From: a virus
Virus record (IMG/VR): IMGVR_UViG_3300031951_000360
Coordinates: 1-43,561 of that record
Strand: one strand, 5' to 3'
DNA length: 43,561 bases
Below, in pieces: positions 17,178 to 24,629 of the stretch. A model generated the notes under the pieces. That model made no database searches and was not told where the DNA came from. It was given only the letters and a program-made list of their open reading frames with translations. A program made the translations under genes and the position numbers. Numbering within the stretch: position 1 is the first letter of the stretch; each line of letters opens with the position of its first letter.

Positions 17178-18259
17178 TATATACCTCCATCAAAGCTTCT
17201 AGGATACAACAACCCTCCACCACCAGCTTGCGGGTATCCAATCAAAAAGGATCCAATTGGACAAAACCCAGGATACTCCACCCATACACCTCCGCTTTCT
17301 TGGAAACCATTACACCAGTTCACACCGTCGATTGCGGTCTCGAAAATCGTTGAGTAGCTTGAATAATCATCGATAAATCCACCTCCTGGAGTTGATGTGG
17401 TGCTACCCATATTGTAGACAAGCCGCCAAGGAGGAGTACCACCTAGTGAATTCAATGTGAACGGAGTATCGAAAAAGAATATGCCGTGAGCACTACTGGC
17501 TAAACTTGGCCACGTAAATGACCACAAGTTAGCACCACCAGGAGCAACACCATCTGACTGTATCTCAAAACTTGTTACGCTGGTTGAAGGAGCATTGAAT
17601 CCAACCAACAACAAATCACCAGCCGCAGCGTCAATTCGAATTCCACGACGAAGCGAATTGCTCGTAAATGGGCTTGCTGATCGAGTAGTCAATTGCCCAT
17701 AACATTGACCATCAATAACATACCCCACTGGAGTTTCACTACCACCACCCGAACCAGTAGAGGAAAAACCATTAGATGTTTGCATTGCTGTCGGATCCCC
17801 ACCGTAAGGAAAACCACCGGCAATAGCATTTCGGATGCCTGGGTAGTCAACAGTTGGGGAACTCGACGTGTTGTGAATAATAAAATATATTTCCTGCCTT
17901 ACCGACACTGTTATTGGGGTTGCAAATTGAAATCGAATCCACTGTGTATCAGCCGCTGGGTACGTTGTTGTCGTTGAGCTATCAAGAAGTGTTGAACCTG
18001 GCATCCAATTGGTCGATGATGTGTCATCGTAAATATCACATTGAAGGGTAATGTTCCCGCGTGTTCCATACGTTGTATTCAAAAACACAAAGAAATCAGT
18101 GATTTCTCCGGCTACCGGACAGATAAGCGCAAACGCAAGACCCTGTCCAGAAGTCTTGTGGACATAAGCTGAGTTAAGCAGGAACTCTGTCGCAGATCCC
18201 GATGTGCCTACCCCGCACGTAGGAAACCGATAAGGATAATAGGTTGAATACAAAGCCAT
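17177..18259 (-). CDS. Virion protein, tandem paralogue B
   Basis: 360 residues and homologous over its length to 16083-17177 (see shared blocks there). The N-terminus differs (MALYSTYYPYRFPTCGVGTSGSATEF) and the middle has a longer Gly/Ser loop (SSTGSGGGSETPVG). The C-terminal end keeps GGFIDDYSSYSTIFETAIDGVNWCNGFQESGGVWVEYP and GGGLLYPRSFDGG, matching the paralogue's end. Duplication followed by divergence is typical of host-range determinants. The function is inferred. Confidence 0.6.
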   Translation of the reverse strand: MALYSTYYPYRFPTCGVGTSGSATEFLLNSAYVHKTSGQGLAFALICPVAGEITDFFVFLNTTYGTRGNITLQCDIYDDTSSTNWMPGSTLLDSSTTTTYPAADTQWIRFQFATPITVSVRQEIYFIIHNTSSSPTVDYPGIRNAIAGGFPYGGDPTAMQTSNGFSSTGSGGGSETPVGYVIDGQCYGQLTTRSASPFTSNSLRRGIRIDAAAGDLLLVGFNAPSTSVTSFEIQSDGVAPGGANLWSFTWPSLASSAHGIFFFDTPFTLNSLGGTPPWRLVYNMGSTTSTPGGGFIDDYSSYSTIFETAIDGVNWCNGFQESGGVWVEYPGFCPIGSFLIGYPQAGGGGLLYPRSFDGGI

Positions 18260-18804
18260 TACAGTTCAGGTGGTTGCCCGCTCCCATCCCATGCATCAAG
18301 TGCAGCAACAAATGTGTTGTAGCGATCAGCCGCAGCCGTCCGAAGTGGTCCCTTGCTAGCTTCGAGTGCTAATTCAGCATTGTAAGCTGTTCGTTGTGCA
18401 TCGAATTCAATTTCGGTTAATGCTGCAAATGGTCGTCCACCACCTAGAGCATAGAACGAGTTTCGGATTGTAGAGTTCACTCCAGGAATCTGACTGATCA
18501 AAAACCAAAAGCGACCTGCATGCAATGCCTGTGTTGTAAAAAGCATCGAAGCCTTGGCACTATAGAGTAAAACCCATGCGTCATCGAACCGCTTGCGTGT
18601 ATTTCCTGAGGAGGCTTCGTATGGGGTGACAAGTGATCCAGTCATGCCATTCGGTCCCTCTTGCCAGTACGCACCTTCAAGCAACCAATCAACTGCATCG
18701 GATGCACGAATGTTTGATGCCGAAAGAGTTTGCAGAGTATTGACAATTTGTGTGTCGGTGCCGGTTAGACCGAGTTCTAATGACTTCAGATATGCTACGG
18801 TCAT
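18259..18804 (-). CDS. Helical tail-region protein, unknown function
   Basis: 181 residues. It starts MTVAYLKSLELGLTGTDTQIVNTLQTLSASNIRASDAVDWLLEGAYWQ and is helix-rich throughout, ending with RTAAADRYNTFVAALDAWDGSGQPPEL. The FYALGGGRPFAALTEIEFDAQRTAYNAE segment has no family I can name. It stands between an adhesin pair and the metalloprotease, so it is probably part of the same particle substructure. A partial polar motif (CTGAGGAGG, 18607) is present. Confidence 0.4.
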   Translation of the reverse strand: MTVAYLKSLELGLTGTDTQIVNTLQTLSASNIRASDAVDWLLEGAYWQEGPNGMTGSLVTPYEASSGNTRKRFDDAWVLLYSAKASMLFTTQALHAGRFWFLISQIPGVNSTIRNSFYALGGGRPFAALTEIEFDAQRTAYNAELALEASKGPLRTAAADRYNTFVAALDAWDGSGQPPEL

Positions 18805-18806
18805 TA

Positions 18807-19382
18807 CTAAATCTCCATAACTTGCGTTGGGGTCATATATGAGCGAATGCGATCAAACCATGAAGCATGACCGCAGACAAGCGGATGATCCGACAGCCAC
18901 ATGGCGTCCCATAGTTCGGAAGGTTCCATGCTTGCTGGTCGCCAGAAATCCGGCTCGTTCCAAGCCTTAATCGCTTTCTGGGGAAGTGAGTTAAACCAAC
19001 GGTAATCGTTCTGGGTGAAGTTGAGATAAATATCTCGGATTGTTGGACCCATAACGTCCTTAGCAGTGCCGTGAGTCCTACCCCCAAGTACGTGACCTAT
19101 TTCGTGAACATACACATAAGCAGCTTGAGCTACCGATTGCCACTTGAACATTCCGTGAGCGTAGATCGTCCACCCACTAGTCCATGCTGCCCAAGGCTGG
19201 CCGTTCGTTGCTTTACCGTTCTTAGTGAGAACAAAGTTTATCTGTGCTCGGTTAATGTTCTGAACGAAGTTAACGTTGAAGTATCGACCAAATCTTCCGA
19301 ATGCAGTAGGAAGAATATTGCGATTCCAGTACGGTGTACTAGCCCCTTTCTCAATCAATACTCTCCAAGTAATTGTTCTCAT
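18807..19382 (-). CDS. Metzincin-type zinc metalloprotease
   Basis: 191 residues. HEIGHVLGGRTH (residues 93-104) is the metzincin zinc site HExxHxxGxxH: His93, His97 and His104 bind zinc and Glu94 is the general base. VMGP at 110-113 supplies the conserved Met-turn, as in matrixins (M10). Trp-rich flanks and a short C-terminal domain follow. There is no signal peptide, so the enzyme is probably carried on the virion rather than secreted. It overlaps the downstream beta-helix gene's neighbour start by four bases. Likely substrates are host surface proteins such as S-layer or envelope proteins (inference). Confidence 0.8.
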   Translation of the reverse strand: MRTITWRVLIEKGASTPYWNRNILPTAFGRFGRYFNVNFVQNINRAQINFVLTKNGKATNGQPWAAWTSGWTIYAHGMFKWQSVAQAAYVYVHEIGHVLGGRTHGTAKDVMGPTIRDIYLNFTQNDYRWFNSLPQKAIKAWNEPDFWRPASMEPSELWDAMWLSDHPLVCGHASWFDRIRSYMTPTQVMEI

Positions 19383-20218
19383 GGAGACAAGACCTCGTTG
19401 TCTTGGACTATTGCACCTACTGGGAGACGCAATGGAGATCGTCTACCGGTCATTTGACGGGTACGATTTCCGATCACACTAATGTTGGTGGAATTTGGTC
19501 CAATCGTGATTGAGTGAAAACCAGTGACTTCGACTTCATTGCCGATGATTTGGATGTCATCAAGTGGAGCATCAGTAACTGAATCCATCTGCCCGATTCC
19601 CTGGGAGATGGATTCTATCTTGTTGTAGGCAATCAGGAAGTTCTTGCATCCGTTTCGGAGTTGGATTGCATCGGAGTGATCACCGTCTCTCCATACTCCA
19701 CCGAGTGATACACAGGACTTGCTTCCGAGACCATACTGGATGTCTCCATTAGGTAGTGTGCAAGTGGTTGGTTTTGGTGTGAAGTCGTGGAATCGATTAC
19801 CTACGATTTGGAATCCTTCACCACCGGCAATGATCAGTCCGTCTTGTCGTACTGCAAAGTCACAGTCGATCCATGATAATCGTAGGCCACCACCACCAGC
19901 TACACCACGATTTGCATTACGGAGTTTACATCCAATCCATCGAACGTCTCTTGCTGTGGCTCCGTATGCAATACCGTATCCACCCGCTGCTGTTCCGTCA
20001 TTACCATTGGGTGCTTCAATTTGGCCACCGAACCAATCGATGTTAGATCCACTGACTGAAACACCACGTACAGTTGCTCGATGAGCAATGATTGTAATTC
20101 GATTCGTGTAATTAGTTGGGATCTTAATAAGTGGAAATATCCCACTCAGTTCTACGGTAAATCCACCGGTAGCTGCTGCTAGGATTCCACTGATTGTGTC
20201 TGGTGTAGCTTGAAGCAT
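19379..20218 (-). CDS. Right-handed beta-helix tail protein (possible depolymerase)
   Basis: 279 residues with regularly spaced strand-turn units (VRGVSVSGSNIDWFGGQIEAPN, VRWIGCKLRNANRG, LSWIDCDFAVRQDGLIIAG, FQIVGNRFHDF, FLIAYNKIESIS, IQIIGNEVEVTG, ISVIGNRTRQMTG), the pattern of pectate-lyase-fold parallel beta-helices. Phage proteins of this fold often bind or cleave host polysaccharides. I cannot identify a catalytic pair, so enzymatic activity is uncertain. The gene pairs with the metalloprotease through a four-base overlap, suggesting co-production. Confidence 0.7.
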   Translation of the reverse strand: MLQATPDTISGILAAATGGFTVELSGIFPLIKIPTNYTNRITIIAHRATVRGVSVSGSNIDWFGGQIEAPNGNDGTAAGGYGIAYGATARDVRWIGCKLRNANRGVAGGGGLRLSWIDCDFAVRQDGLIIAGGEGFQIVGNRFHDFTPKPTTCTLPNGDIQYGLGSKSCVSLGGVWRDGDHSDAIQLRNGCKNFLIAYNKIESISQGIGQMDSVTDAPLDDIQIIGNEVEVTGFHSITIGPNSTNISVIGNRTRQMTGRRSPLRLPVGAIVQDNEVLSP

Positions 20219-20227
20219 GATCGTTCC

Positions 20228-20560
20228 TTATCGGTAAATGTTGATAATAACGGTATCTACTACAACTGCAACGTCATGGGAATCAGCAATACCGGCAGTG
20301 ATCCGATAGCTTATACCCTGGGTGAAACCACCGACTATTCCTGGGGAGACTACTAACATGCCATTCGGTGGGATGGCATATCGTAGTATTGGTGTATCAC
20401 CTGGTACTGGAGTGGTAGCTTTGTTGTAGAGCTTAATGAAAGCTGCTGCTGCCCCAACATTAAAACACTCAAGTTTAACAAGTTGGTCATTCGGGTTTGA
20501 AGAAACAACGACACCAGTTGTTGTTGCTGGTTGAATAGCTGAGAACGGTGTTAATGTCAT
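20228..20560 (-). CDS. Single-domain homologue of the adhesin C-terminal domain
   Basis: 110 residues. Nearly the whole protein (NPNDQLVKLECFNVGAAAAFIKLYNKATTPVPGDTPILRYAIPPNG ... FTQGISYRITAGIADSHD) aligns with the last 95 residues of the protein at 13353-14900, with identical AAFxxxxNxAT, YAIP and TxGI positions. It is a stand-alone version of a module, probably a small virion protein. A polar motif lies at 20341. Confidence 0.6.
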   Translation of the reverse strand: MTLTPFSAIQPATTTGVVVSSNPNDQLVKLECFNVGAAAAFIKLYNKATTPVPGDTPILRYAIPPNGMLVVSPGIVGGFTQGISYRITAGIADSHDVAVVVDTVIINIYR

Positions 20561-20841
20561 TGTTGTTTTTCCTTGAGTATTGCAACTTCTTCTTGAAGGT
20601 TTATGATTTTATTTTGCATCTCACCTTTGTGCTCATACATACTGAGCCGTTCGGTTTCGATGATTTCGATTCTGGCTTTATTGGTGGCTACTTCTTTTTT
20701 AAGTTCGTCGATGGTCGTTCGATTGTTAGATTCGAGTTGACGATAGAAGTATGCGATGACTGACGTGAGGGCGGCAATGATAGCCAGAATTCCTTTTTGT
20801 ACCCAATCCGGTATAGTCTGAAATTCTGGTGCATCTGACAT
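20557..20841 (-). CDS. Membrane-anchored coiled-coil protein (holin/spanin-like candidate)
   Basis: 94 residues. An amphipathic start (MSDAPEFQTIPDWVQK) is followed by one membrane span (GILAIIAALTSVIAYFYR, about 17-34), then a long heptad coiled coil (ESNNRTTIDELKKEVATNKARIEIIETERLSMYEHKGEMQNKIINLQEEVAILKEK). This layout fits XhlA-like holin accessory proteins or i-spanins. No endolysin is recognisable nearby, so the lysis role is only a suggestion. Start and stop overlap the neighbours. Confidence 0.45.
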   Translation of the reverse strand: MSDAPEFQTIPDWVQKGILAIIAALTSVIAYFYRQLESNNRTTIDELKKEVATNKARIEIIETERLSMYEHKGEMQNKIINLQEEVAILKEKQQ

Positions 20842-21161
20842 TAAGCTGAGATCCTTTCAAAGCAAAGAATAAATACTTTGGCGTTTTCTGTCGTAGCTGC
20901 GGTCAGTTGTACTTGTGATGCACCAATTGTGTATTTGGGATCAATGTAGTACGATTTGTTTTGAGTGGCTGATAAGGAAAAATCACCAGCGGCATTGGAT
21001 GCCTTTAGTGCTCCGTCAGGACGAGTATTAACGAACATCGTTAATGAATTAGGACTGGTTGTCATAGTCGCTGGAGTATCCAAACGAACTAAAGCATAAC
21101 CGGCGGGAATGGCTACTGGTCCGATTGCGGTTGCAACTGCGGTTACTTGTCGTTCAATCAT
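20841..21161 (-). CDS. Small beta-rich virion protein, unknown
   Basis: 106 residues. MIERQVTAVATAIGPVAIPAGYALVRLDTPATMTTSPNSLTMFVNTRPDGALKAS is followed by alternating strands ending in AKVFILCFERISA. The pattern resembles small adhesin-associated or decoration proteins. No motif was recognised. Stop and start overlap neighbours, consistent with a co-translated block. No copy of the polar motif was seen. Confidence 0.45.
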   Translation of the reverse strand: MIERQVTAVATAIGPVAIPAGYALVRLDTPATMTTSPNSLTMFVNTRPDGALKASNAAGDFSLSATQNKSYYIDPKYTIGASQVQLTAATTENAKVFILCFERISA

Positions 21162-21910
21162 GTTTTTAATCCAGAGATGATGGCTTGAACAATCTTTCGA
21201 TACTCGTCGGTATCCTGGGGAGGAGCAGCGTTGATGGCATTCTGGATTGGAATACGCCAGAGGTTAATCCAATCTTTTGATCTACTAGCTGGTCCCCGAA
21301 AGAGTAAAGTGGTTTCGATTGTTGTACTTACTTGCCGCTTTGCTTCTGGGAGGGAAGATGATAGCTTGGGGAGTACATCTTCTAAAGCAGTGATCAATGC
21401 AACGGTCGTTGTTGGATCAGTAAGTTTAGCGACTCCTTCTCGAGAAATCTTCGTGATTTCCTGGAGGGGGAGAGGTGTGGTGGTTGGTGGAGGATCTGTT
21501 GGGTCTGGGTCGGTGGTCGGTGGTGTACCGGGATATGCCTTAACAAGTACGGTGTGATATGTGTATGCAATTTGTGCTTCTTTGTTAGCAACAATTAAAC
21601 CAAAACGGTACTTGCCGGGTTTGGGAATTGCAAAGAAGATGCTGGAACCGCATGTTGCTGATGATTGTTTGAGTTCATCATCAATCAACCAGACCTTATT
21701 GTCTCCCACTGAATCTTCGTAGGACAAGAACAGAAGTGTTCCCGCAAGGACTTCTGTCGGTCCTTTGATTACTGCTACTAGAGGGGCTGATTCGGGTGTA
21801 GACTGGAGAACATCGTCTCCACAACCACAAGGATTGTTTGGAGTTGCCAAACAATTGAACCATGAAGCAGAAAGAAGAAGCAGAATCAGTGGGAGACTAA
21901 GGTTTTTCAT
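21158..21910 (-). CDS. Secreted PKD-like protein with Pro-rich linker
   Basis: 250 residues from the ATG at 21908-21910, chosen because it opens a clear signal peptide (MKNLSLPLILLLLSASWFNCLA). The alternative upstream TTG at 21971 would bury the signal. CGCG after the signal could allow lipidation or disulphide formation. Residues about 45-130 (APLVAVIKGPTEVLAGTLLFLSYEDSVGD ... PGKYRFGLIVANKEAQIAYTYHTVLVKA) form a PKD/Ig-like sandwich, then a Pro/Thr linker (PGTPPTTDPDPTDPPPTTTPLPL) and a helical C-terminus. Closely similar proteins are common in Planctomycetes. A phage-borne version may act on or in the host envelope. Confidence 0.55.
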   Translation of the reverse strand: MKNLSLPLILLLLSASWFNCLATPNNPCGCGDDVLQSTPESAPLVAVIKGPTEVLAGTLLFLSYEDSVGDNKVWLIDDELKQSSATCGSSIFFAIPKPGKYRFGLIVANKEAQIAYTYHTVLVKAYPGTPPTTDPDPTDPPPTTTPLPLQEITKISREGVAKLTDPTTTVALITALEDVLPKLSSSLPEAKRQVSTTIETTLLFRGPASRSKDWINLWRIPIQNAINAAPPQDTDEYRKIVQAIISGLKT

Positions 21911-21978
21911 GATGAAGTCCGATATGAGGGTAGAACAGAACGACGCATAGTGGACCTTTGTTAAAAGGGACAACTATA

Positions 21979-22383
21979 CTAGGGCTTGGGTTTGGTCATT
22001 GGAATGGTAGCAGGAGCAGGGGCAGGGGCAGGTGTTGGGTTGAGTTGCTTCTTCAACAGCATTTCAAGAAGTTTGAGTGCAAGAGGAAGAAGAATTGCCC
22101 AATTGATTCCCAATGGAACAATACCTGCTGTGTCCAGGTTTTGTTTCACTGTCATAGCCAGTTCTTCGATTTCCACGGTCAAGGATTCGATTGAAAGTTC
22201 ATCAAAGGCTTGGACCTCTGAGGTCGGTGGCAGATCTGGTGGCGAAAATTTTTCCATGAGTGCACCACACGTCCACAACCATTCTTTGATGATTGGGAGG
22301 CTGATACCTTCTCGGGTTTTGATTGCCAAGGCAATGATGCAGGATAGATTGATGTCTGCGGGGAATTGGCTTTCACAGGCCAT
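21979..22383 (-). CDS. Small hydrophobic/acidic protein, unknown
   Basis: 134 residues. AGGAG lies eight bases upstream of the ATG. A helical, acidic middle (EVQAFDELSIESLTVEIEELAMTVKQNL) leads to a hydrophobic helix (NWAILLPLALKLLEMLLKK, about 93-111) and a Pro/Ala tail. This could be a membrane-associated lysis or superinfection protein. No family was recognised. Confidence 0.4.
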   Translation of the reverse strand: MACESQFPADINLSCIIALAIKTREGISLPIIKEWLWTCGALMEKFSPPDLPPTSEVQAFDELSIESLTVEIEELAMTVKQNLDTAGIVPLGINWAILLPLALKLLEMLLKKQLNPTPAPAPAPATIPMTKPKP

Positions 22384-22442
22384 GAGGGAACTCCTAAAAG
22401 GTTAGAAAACAGTTTGCTCAATTTCATAGTGAAAAAGAGAGG

Positions 22443-23369
22443 TTAGAGCCAAACAATCGATTCGTTGATAAGACTCGAGATTATTCTGGGGGAGTCAGGG
22501 ACTCCGTATCCCCAAAAAGGGTCACGACCGGGTTCTCCTTTATCGGTCGTGTTAGCTGCGAGGAAGGTTCGGACAGCTTCTACACCAGAGAATGATGCGT
22601 AGCCTTCTCGTCTCATTAGCTCAATAATCAGACAGAATAGGCCAGCAGCAAACGGAGTCGCCATGCTCGTTCCGGACATGGAGCGATACCCGTTGGTAGT
22701 AGAACAGGAAATGATATCTTGTCCTGGACAAACAATATCCATTTCCCGACCTCCAGAAGAAAAGGAGGCTCTCTGCCCGTCAGCACGGTATGCTCCGATG
22801 CAAAGGCTTGCTGGGTACTTGGCGGGATATCCGATAGTGTTTCGAGAACCAGAGAATCCGGAATTCCCTGCGGCTGAAACAATTACCGAACCTTTTGACC
22901 AAGCATAGTTAAGAGCTTCTTCCATTGGACCGTAAGGACTCGATGATCCAAGAGACATGCTAATAACATCAGCACCATTGTCGGCAGCCCAACGAATACC
23001 CTGAGCGATTCCCTCAGAAGATCCTGACCCGCTATTTGATAAAACCTTCCCCACAAGTAGAGAGGCAGCCGGTGCTAGTCCTATACCCTCACGCCCTAAG
23101 ACCGTTCCAGCACAATGAGTCCCGTGACCATTGCCGTCCCTCCAGTTTTGACCAGAAACAAAGGAACGTGCCTCTACTGGTTCTGGGAGAACATCATGAC
23201 TATTCATCCCAGTATCAAGGATAGCAGCACGGATATTACGACCTGTGACTCGTTCCCAGATAGGTTTGAAAGTGTTAGCCGGTAGATGCCACAAGTTTGT
23301 TGGGGCAGCTAGAATCTCCACTTCCGAAACTAGGTCTGGCGGTAGATATACTGGTGGTGATGTGTCCAT
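22443..23369 (-). CDS. Subtilisin-like serine protease (S8)
   Basis: 308 residues from the ATG at 23367-23369. An upstream TTG at 23421 is rejected because it lies within the operator. The catalytic triad is complete: Asp52 in AAILDTG, His82 in DGNGHGTHCAG, Ser235 in SGTSMATPFAAG, with the oxyanion Asn169 in AAGNSG. No signal peptide or clear prodomain is visible; a 40-residue N-terminal extension precedes the core. It is the first gene after the promoter at 23.44-23.47 kb and heads the structural operon, a rare place for a subtilase. Likely roles are cleavage of host surface protein, maturation of virion proteins, or host takeover. Confidence 0.9.
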   Translation of the reverse strand: MDTSPPVYLPPDLVSEVEILAAPTNLWHLPANTFKPIWERVTGRNIRAAILDTGMNSHDVLPEPVEARSFVSGQNWRDGNGHGTHCAGTVLGREGIGLAPAASLLVGKVLSNSGSGSSEGIAQGIRWAADNGADVISMSLGSSSPYGPMEEALNYAWSKGSVIVSAAGNSGFSGSRNTIGYPAKYPASLCIGAYRADGQRASFSSGGREMDIVCPGQDIISCSTTNGYRSMSGTSMATPFAAGLFCLIIELMRREGYASFSGVEAVRTFLAANTTDKGEPGRDPFWGYGVPDSPRIISSLINESIVWL

Positions 23370-23403
23370 GATAATCCATATGATGGTCAAGAGAATTACA
23401 GTA

Positions 23404-23420
23404 GTATCATCTGATGATAC
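23404..23420 (-). promoter_or_regulatory. Operator, 17-bp palindrome in 5' leader of structural operon
   Basis: GTATCATCTGATGATAC is a perfect 8+8 bp palindrome about a central T, 24 bp downstream of the -10 box. A similar sequence follows the right-edge promoter at the same distance. Binding here would block initiation or early elongation. Confidence 0.65.
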
Positions 23421-23444
23421 CAACGAACCGCGTTCCTCTATATT

Positions 23445-23472
23445 ATTATACGAAAAAGGCCCGGAAAGTCAA
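23445..23472 (-). promoter_or_regulatory. Promoter for the structural operon (sigma-70 type)
   Basis: TTGACT at 23467-23472 and TATAAT at 23445-23450 are separated by 16 bp, near consensus. It faces leftward into the subtilase and structural genes, with a leader of about 69 bases. The -35 box lies inside the terminator stem of the upstream operon. Confidence 0.75.
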
Positions 23473-23489
23473 GAAAAACCTTCCAGGCC
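23453..23489 (-). terminator. Intrinsic terminator of the right-hand operon
   Basis: An 11-bp GC-rich stem with two mismatched positions (GGCCTGGAAGG / CTTTCCGGGCC), 10-base loop and five T residues on the transcribed strand. It lies 30-67 bases after the stop of the last upstream gene (23520). It overlaps the -35 box of the next promoter, so initiation and termination share one element. Confidence 0.7.
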
Positions 23490-23497
23490 GCGAGTTG

Positions 23498-23514
23498 GTA
23501 TCATGGGGTGATAC
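23498..23514 (-). promoter_or_regulatory. Second operator, upstream of the promoter
   Basis: GTATCATGGGGTGATAC has the same GTATCA-N5-TGATAC arms. Its centre is 94 bp from the downstream operator centre, close to nine helical turns, so two bound proteins could face the same side and loop across the promoter. Confidence 0.55.
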
Positions 23515-23519
23515 GAAAT

Positions 23520-23810
23520 TTATGGTTTGTGGTGTTCTAGTTGTTCTTCTGTTTCTCTTTCGTATACAACAAGTTCATTGGTTAGCCAAGAAATCATTAC
23601 ACCCATATTAGGATCGTTCTTTGGAATTCCAGCTAGTGTGTGGATTTCATGCCATGTGCGAATTTTTTCAAGTTCGGCTCTTTTGATTAGTTCCGTTACC
23701 ATACTTGCTAATAGGCGACCATCATCAAGACCACAAATTACAGCTTCCATTCTGTGTGCTTGGTTCTCTGTGATTTGAATTCTACGGATTTCTTTTCTTT
23801 GAGTGTTCAT
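23520..23810 (-). CDS. Hypothetical protein, last gene of the right-hand operon
   Basis: 96 residues. The N-terminus is basic (MNTQRKEIRRIQITENQAHRMEAVI), with a helix-turn-helix feel but no confident domain. The C-terminus is acidic (YERETEEQLEHHKP). It sits next to a terminator and the promoter region, so it could be a regulator of the junction promoter or a small terminase partner. Neither is proven. It overlaps the upstream gene by four bases. Confidence 0.45.
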   Translation of the reverse strand: MNTQRKEIRRIQITENQAHRMEAVICGLDDGRLLASMVTELIKRAELEKIRTWHEIHTLAGIPKNDPNMGVMISWLTNELVVYERETEEQLEHHKP

Positions 23811-24121
23811 TCACATACCTCTCTAATTGCGGCAGCTTCTAAATAATCACGAATAGCAAACATGAGTTGTTCTGTTGCGAAGTAGCAATCCCCGTCTGGA
23901 TGGGCAGGGACACTCTTTGGCATTGGGTCTTTGTTCTTGAACACCTTATCCTCACATGCGAACTTTCGCATCTTCAAATCGAACTTGTCGTGGTTGTAGC
24001 CTTTAACCATGACATCCATATTGTCAGCACTGTAGAGCACGCGATTGAGCAATGTCGCTAGCTTACCAACTTCAGTTTTGGATGCTCGTTCAATTGTCTT
24101 TGGTCCCACAGGGTATTTCAT
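23807..24121 (-). CDS. Hypothetical protein near terminase genes
   Basis: 104 residues, Lys/Asp-rich (GYNHDKFDLKMRKFACEDKVFKNKDPMPKSVPAHPDGDCYFATEQLMFAIRDYLEAAAIREVCE). No known motif. Overlaps its neighbours by four bases at each end. No clear small terminase subunit exists elsewhere in the window, so this and the previous gene are weak candidates by position. Confidence 0.42.
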   Translation of the reverse strand: MKYPVGPKTIERASKTEVGKLATLLNRVLYSADNMDVMVKGYNHDKFDLKMRKFACEDKVFKNKDPMPKSVPAHPDGDCYFATEQLMFAIRDYLEAAAIREVCE

Positions 24122-24420
24122 TCTTCACCTTCTGCTTCTGGGGGAGGATTGTTGTTGAGGAATGTAATGAGGTCAGCAAGCCATCCGTCGTATCTGTAGT
24201 TGTCTACATCTTGATGACATTCTGGTTCAGAAGTAACCCATGTTTCGTTTTCGAACCACAGATCTCCTCCGATGTGTGTATCTTCGTGTCCGTTCCTTTC
24301 AGTTTCGGACCATTCCAGATATTTTCCACCATCTGGTTGAAGAATCCATCCGTCGGTTTCTAGAATCTCGTTTTCGAATTCGAACTCAAAAGTTATCTTG
24401 CGTTTGTAAATGTCACTCAT
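24118..24420 (-). CDS. Hypothetical acidic protein
   Basis: 100 residues from the internal ATG at 24418-24420, which overlaps the upstream stop as ATGA, the habit of this operon. The longer frame from 24468 is unlikely. It is rich in Trp, Asp and Glu (LQPDGGKYLEWSETERNGHEDTHIGGDLWFENETW), suggestive of a small acidic binding or DNA-mimic protein, but this is only composition. A polar motif (24138) lies close to the stop. Confidence 0.45.
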   Translation of the reverse strand: MSDIYKRKITFEFEFENEILETDGWILQPDGGKYLEWSETERNGHEDTHIGGDLWFENETWVTSEPECHQDVDNYRYDGWLADLITFLNNNPPPEAEGEE

Positions 24421-24629
24421 TTTTGTACTCCTGCTATACAACCAAAATCTGGGGAAGTGCATAACCAAGCGTGGTATCCTTCGGAGTCGTTTACTGTAGC
24501 TAATGAAGTAAAGTCCTTTTCAGGATATTCCTTGATTTCTTCTGGGTGAGGAATATGACAGCAGATTCTATGCTGTGGGTTGGTGGAATCTGTATATGTC
24601 CAAAATTTACAGTCTTTGCAGTGTATCAT
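24417..24629 (-). CDS. Small Cys-rich putative zinc-binding protein
   Basis: 70 residues. The pattern C-x2-C-x-F-W ... R-x-C-C ... W-L-C-T-S-P-D-F-G-C is that of a small family common in phages, with two Cys pairs likely to bind one zinc. Function is unknown. The terminase stop overlaps its ATG (ATGA). Confidence 0.6.
   Translation of the reverse strand: MIHCKDCKFWTYTDSTNPQHRICCHIPHPEEIKEYPEKDFTSLATVNDSEGYHAWLCTSPDFGCIAGVQK

Noticed and set aside
22179-22427. Open frame of 82 codons overlapping the 134-residue gene
   Set aside because: Composition is random and the overlapping frame has the better ribosome site and protein pattern.
23367-23423. Longer subtilase start (TTG at 23421)
   Set aside because: It would begin inside the operator; no ribosome site. 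The ATG at 23369 is preferred.
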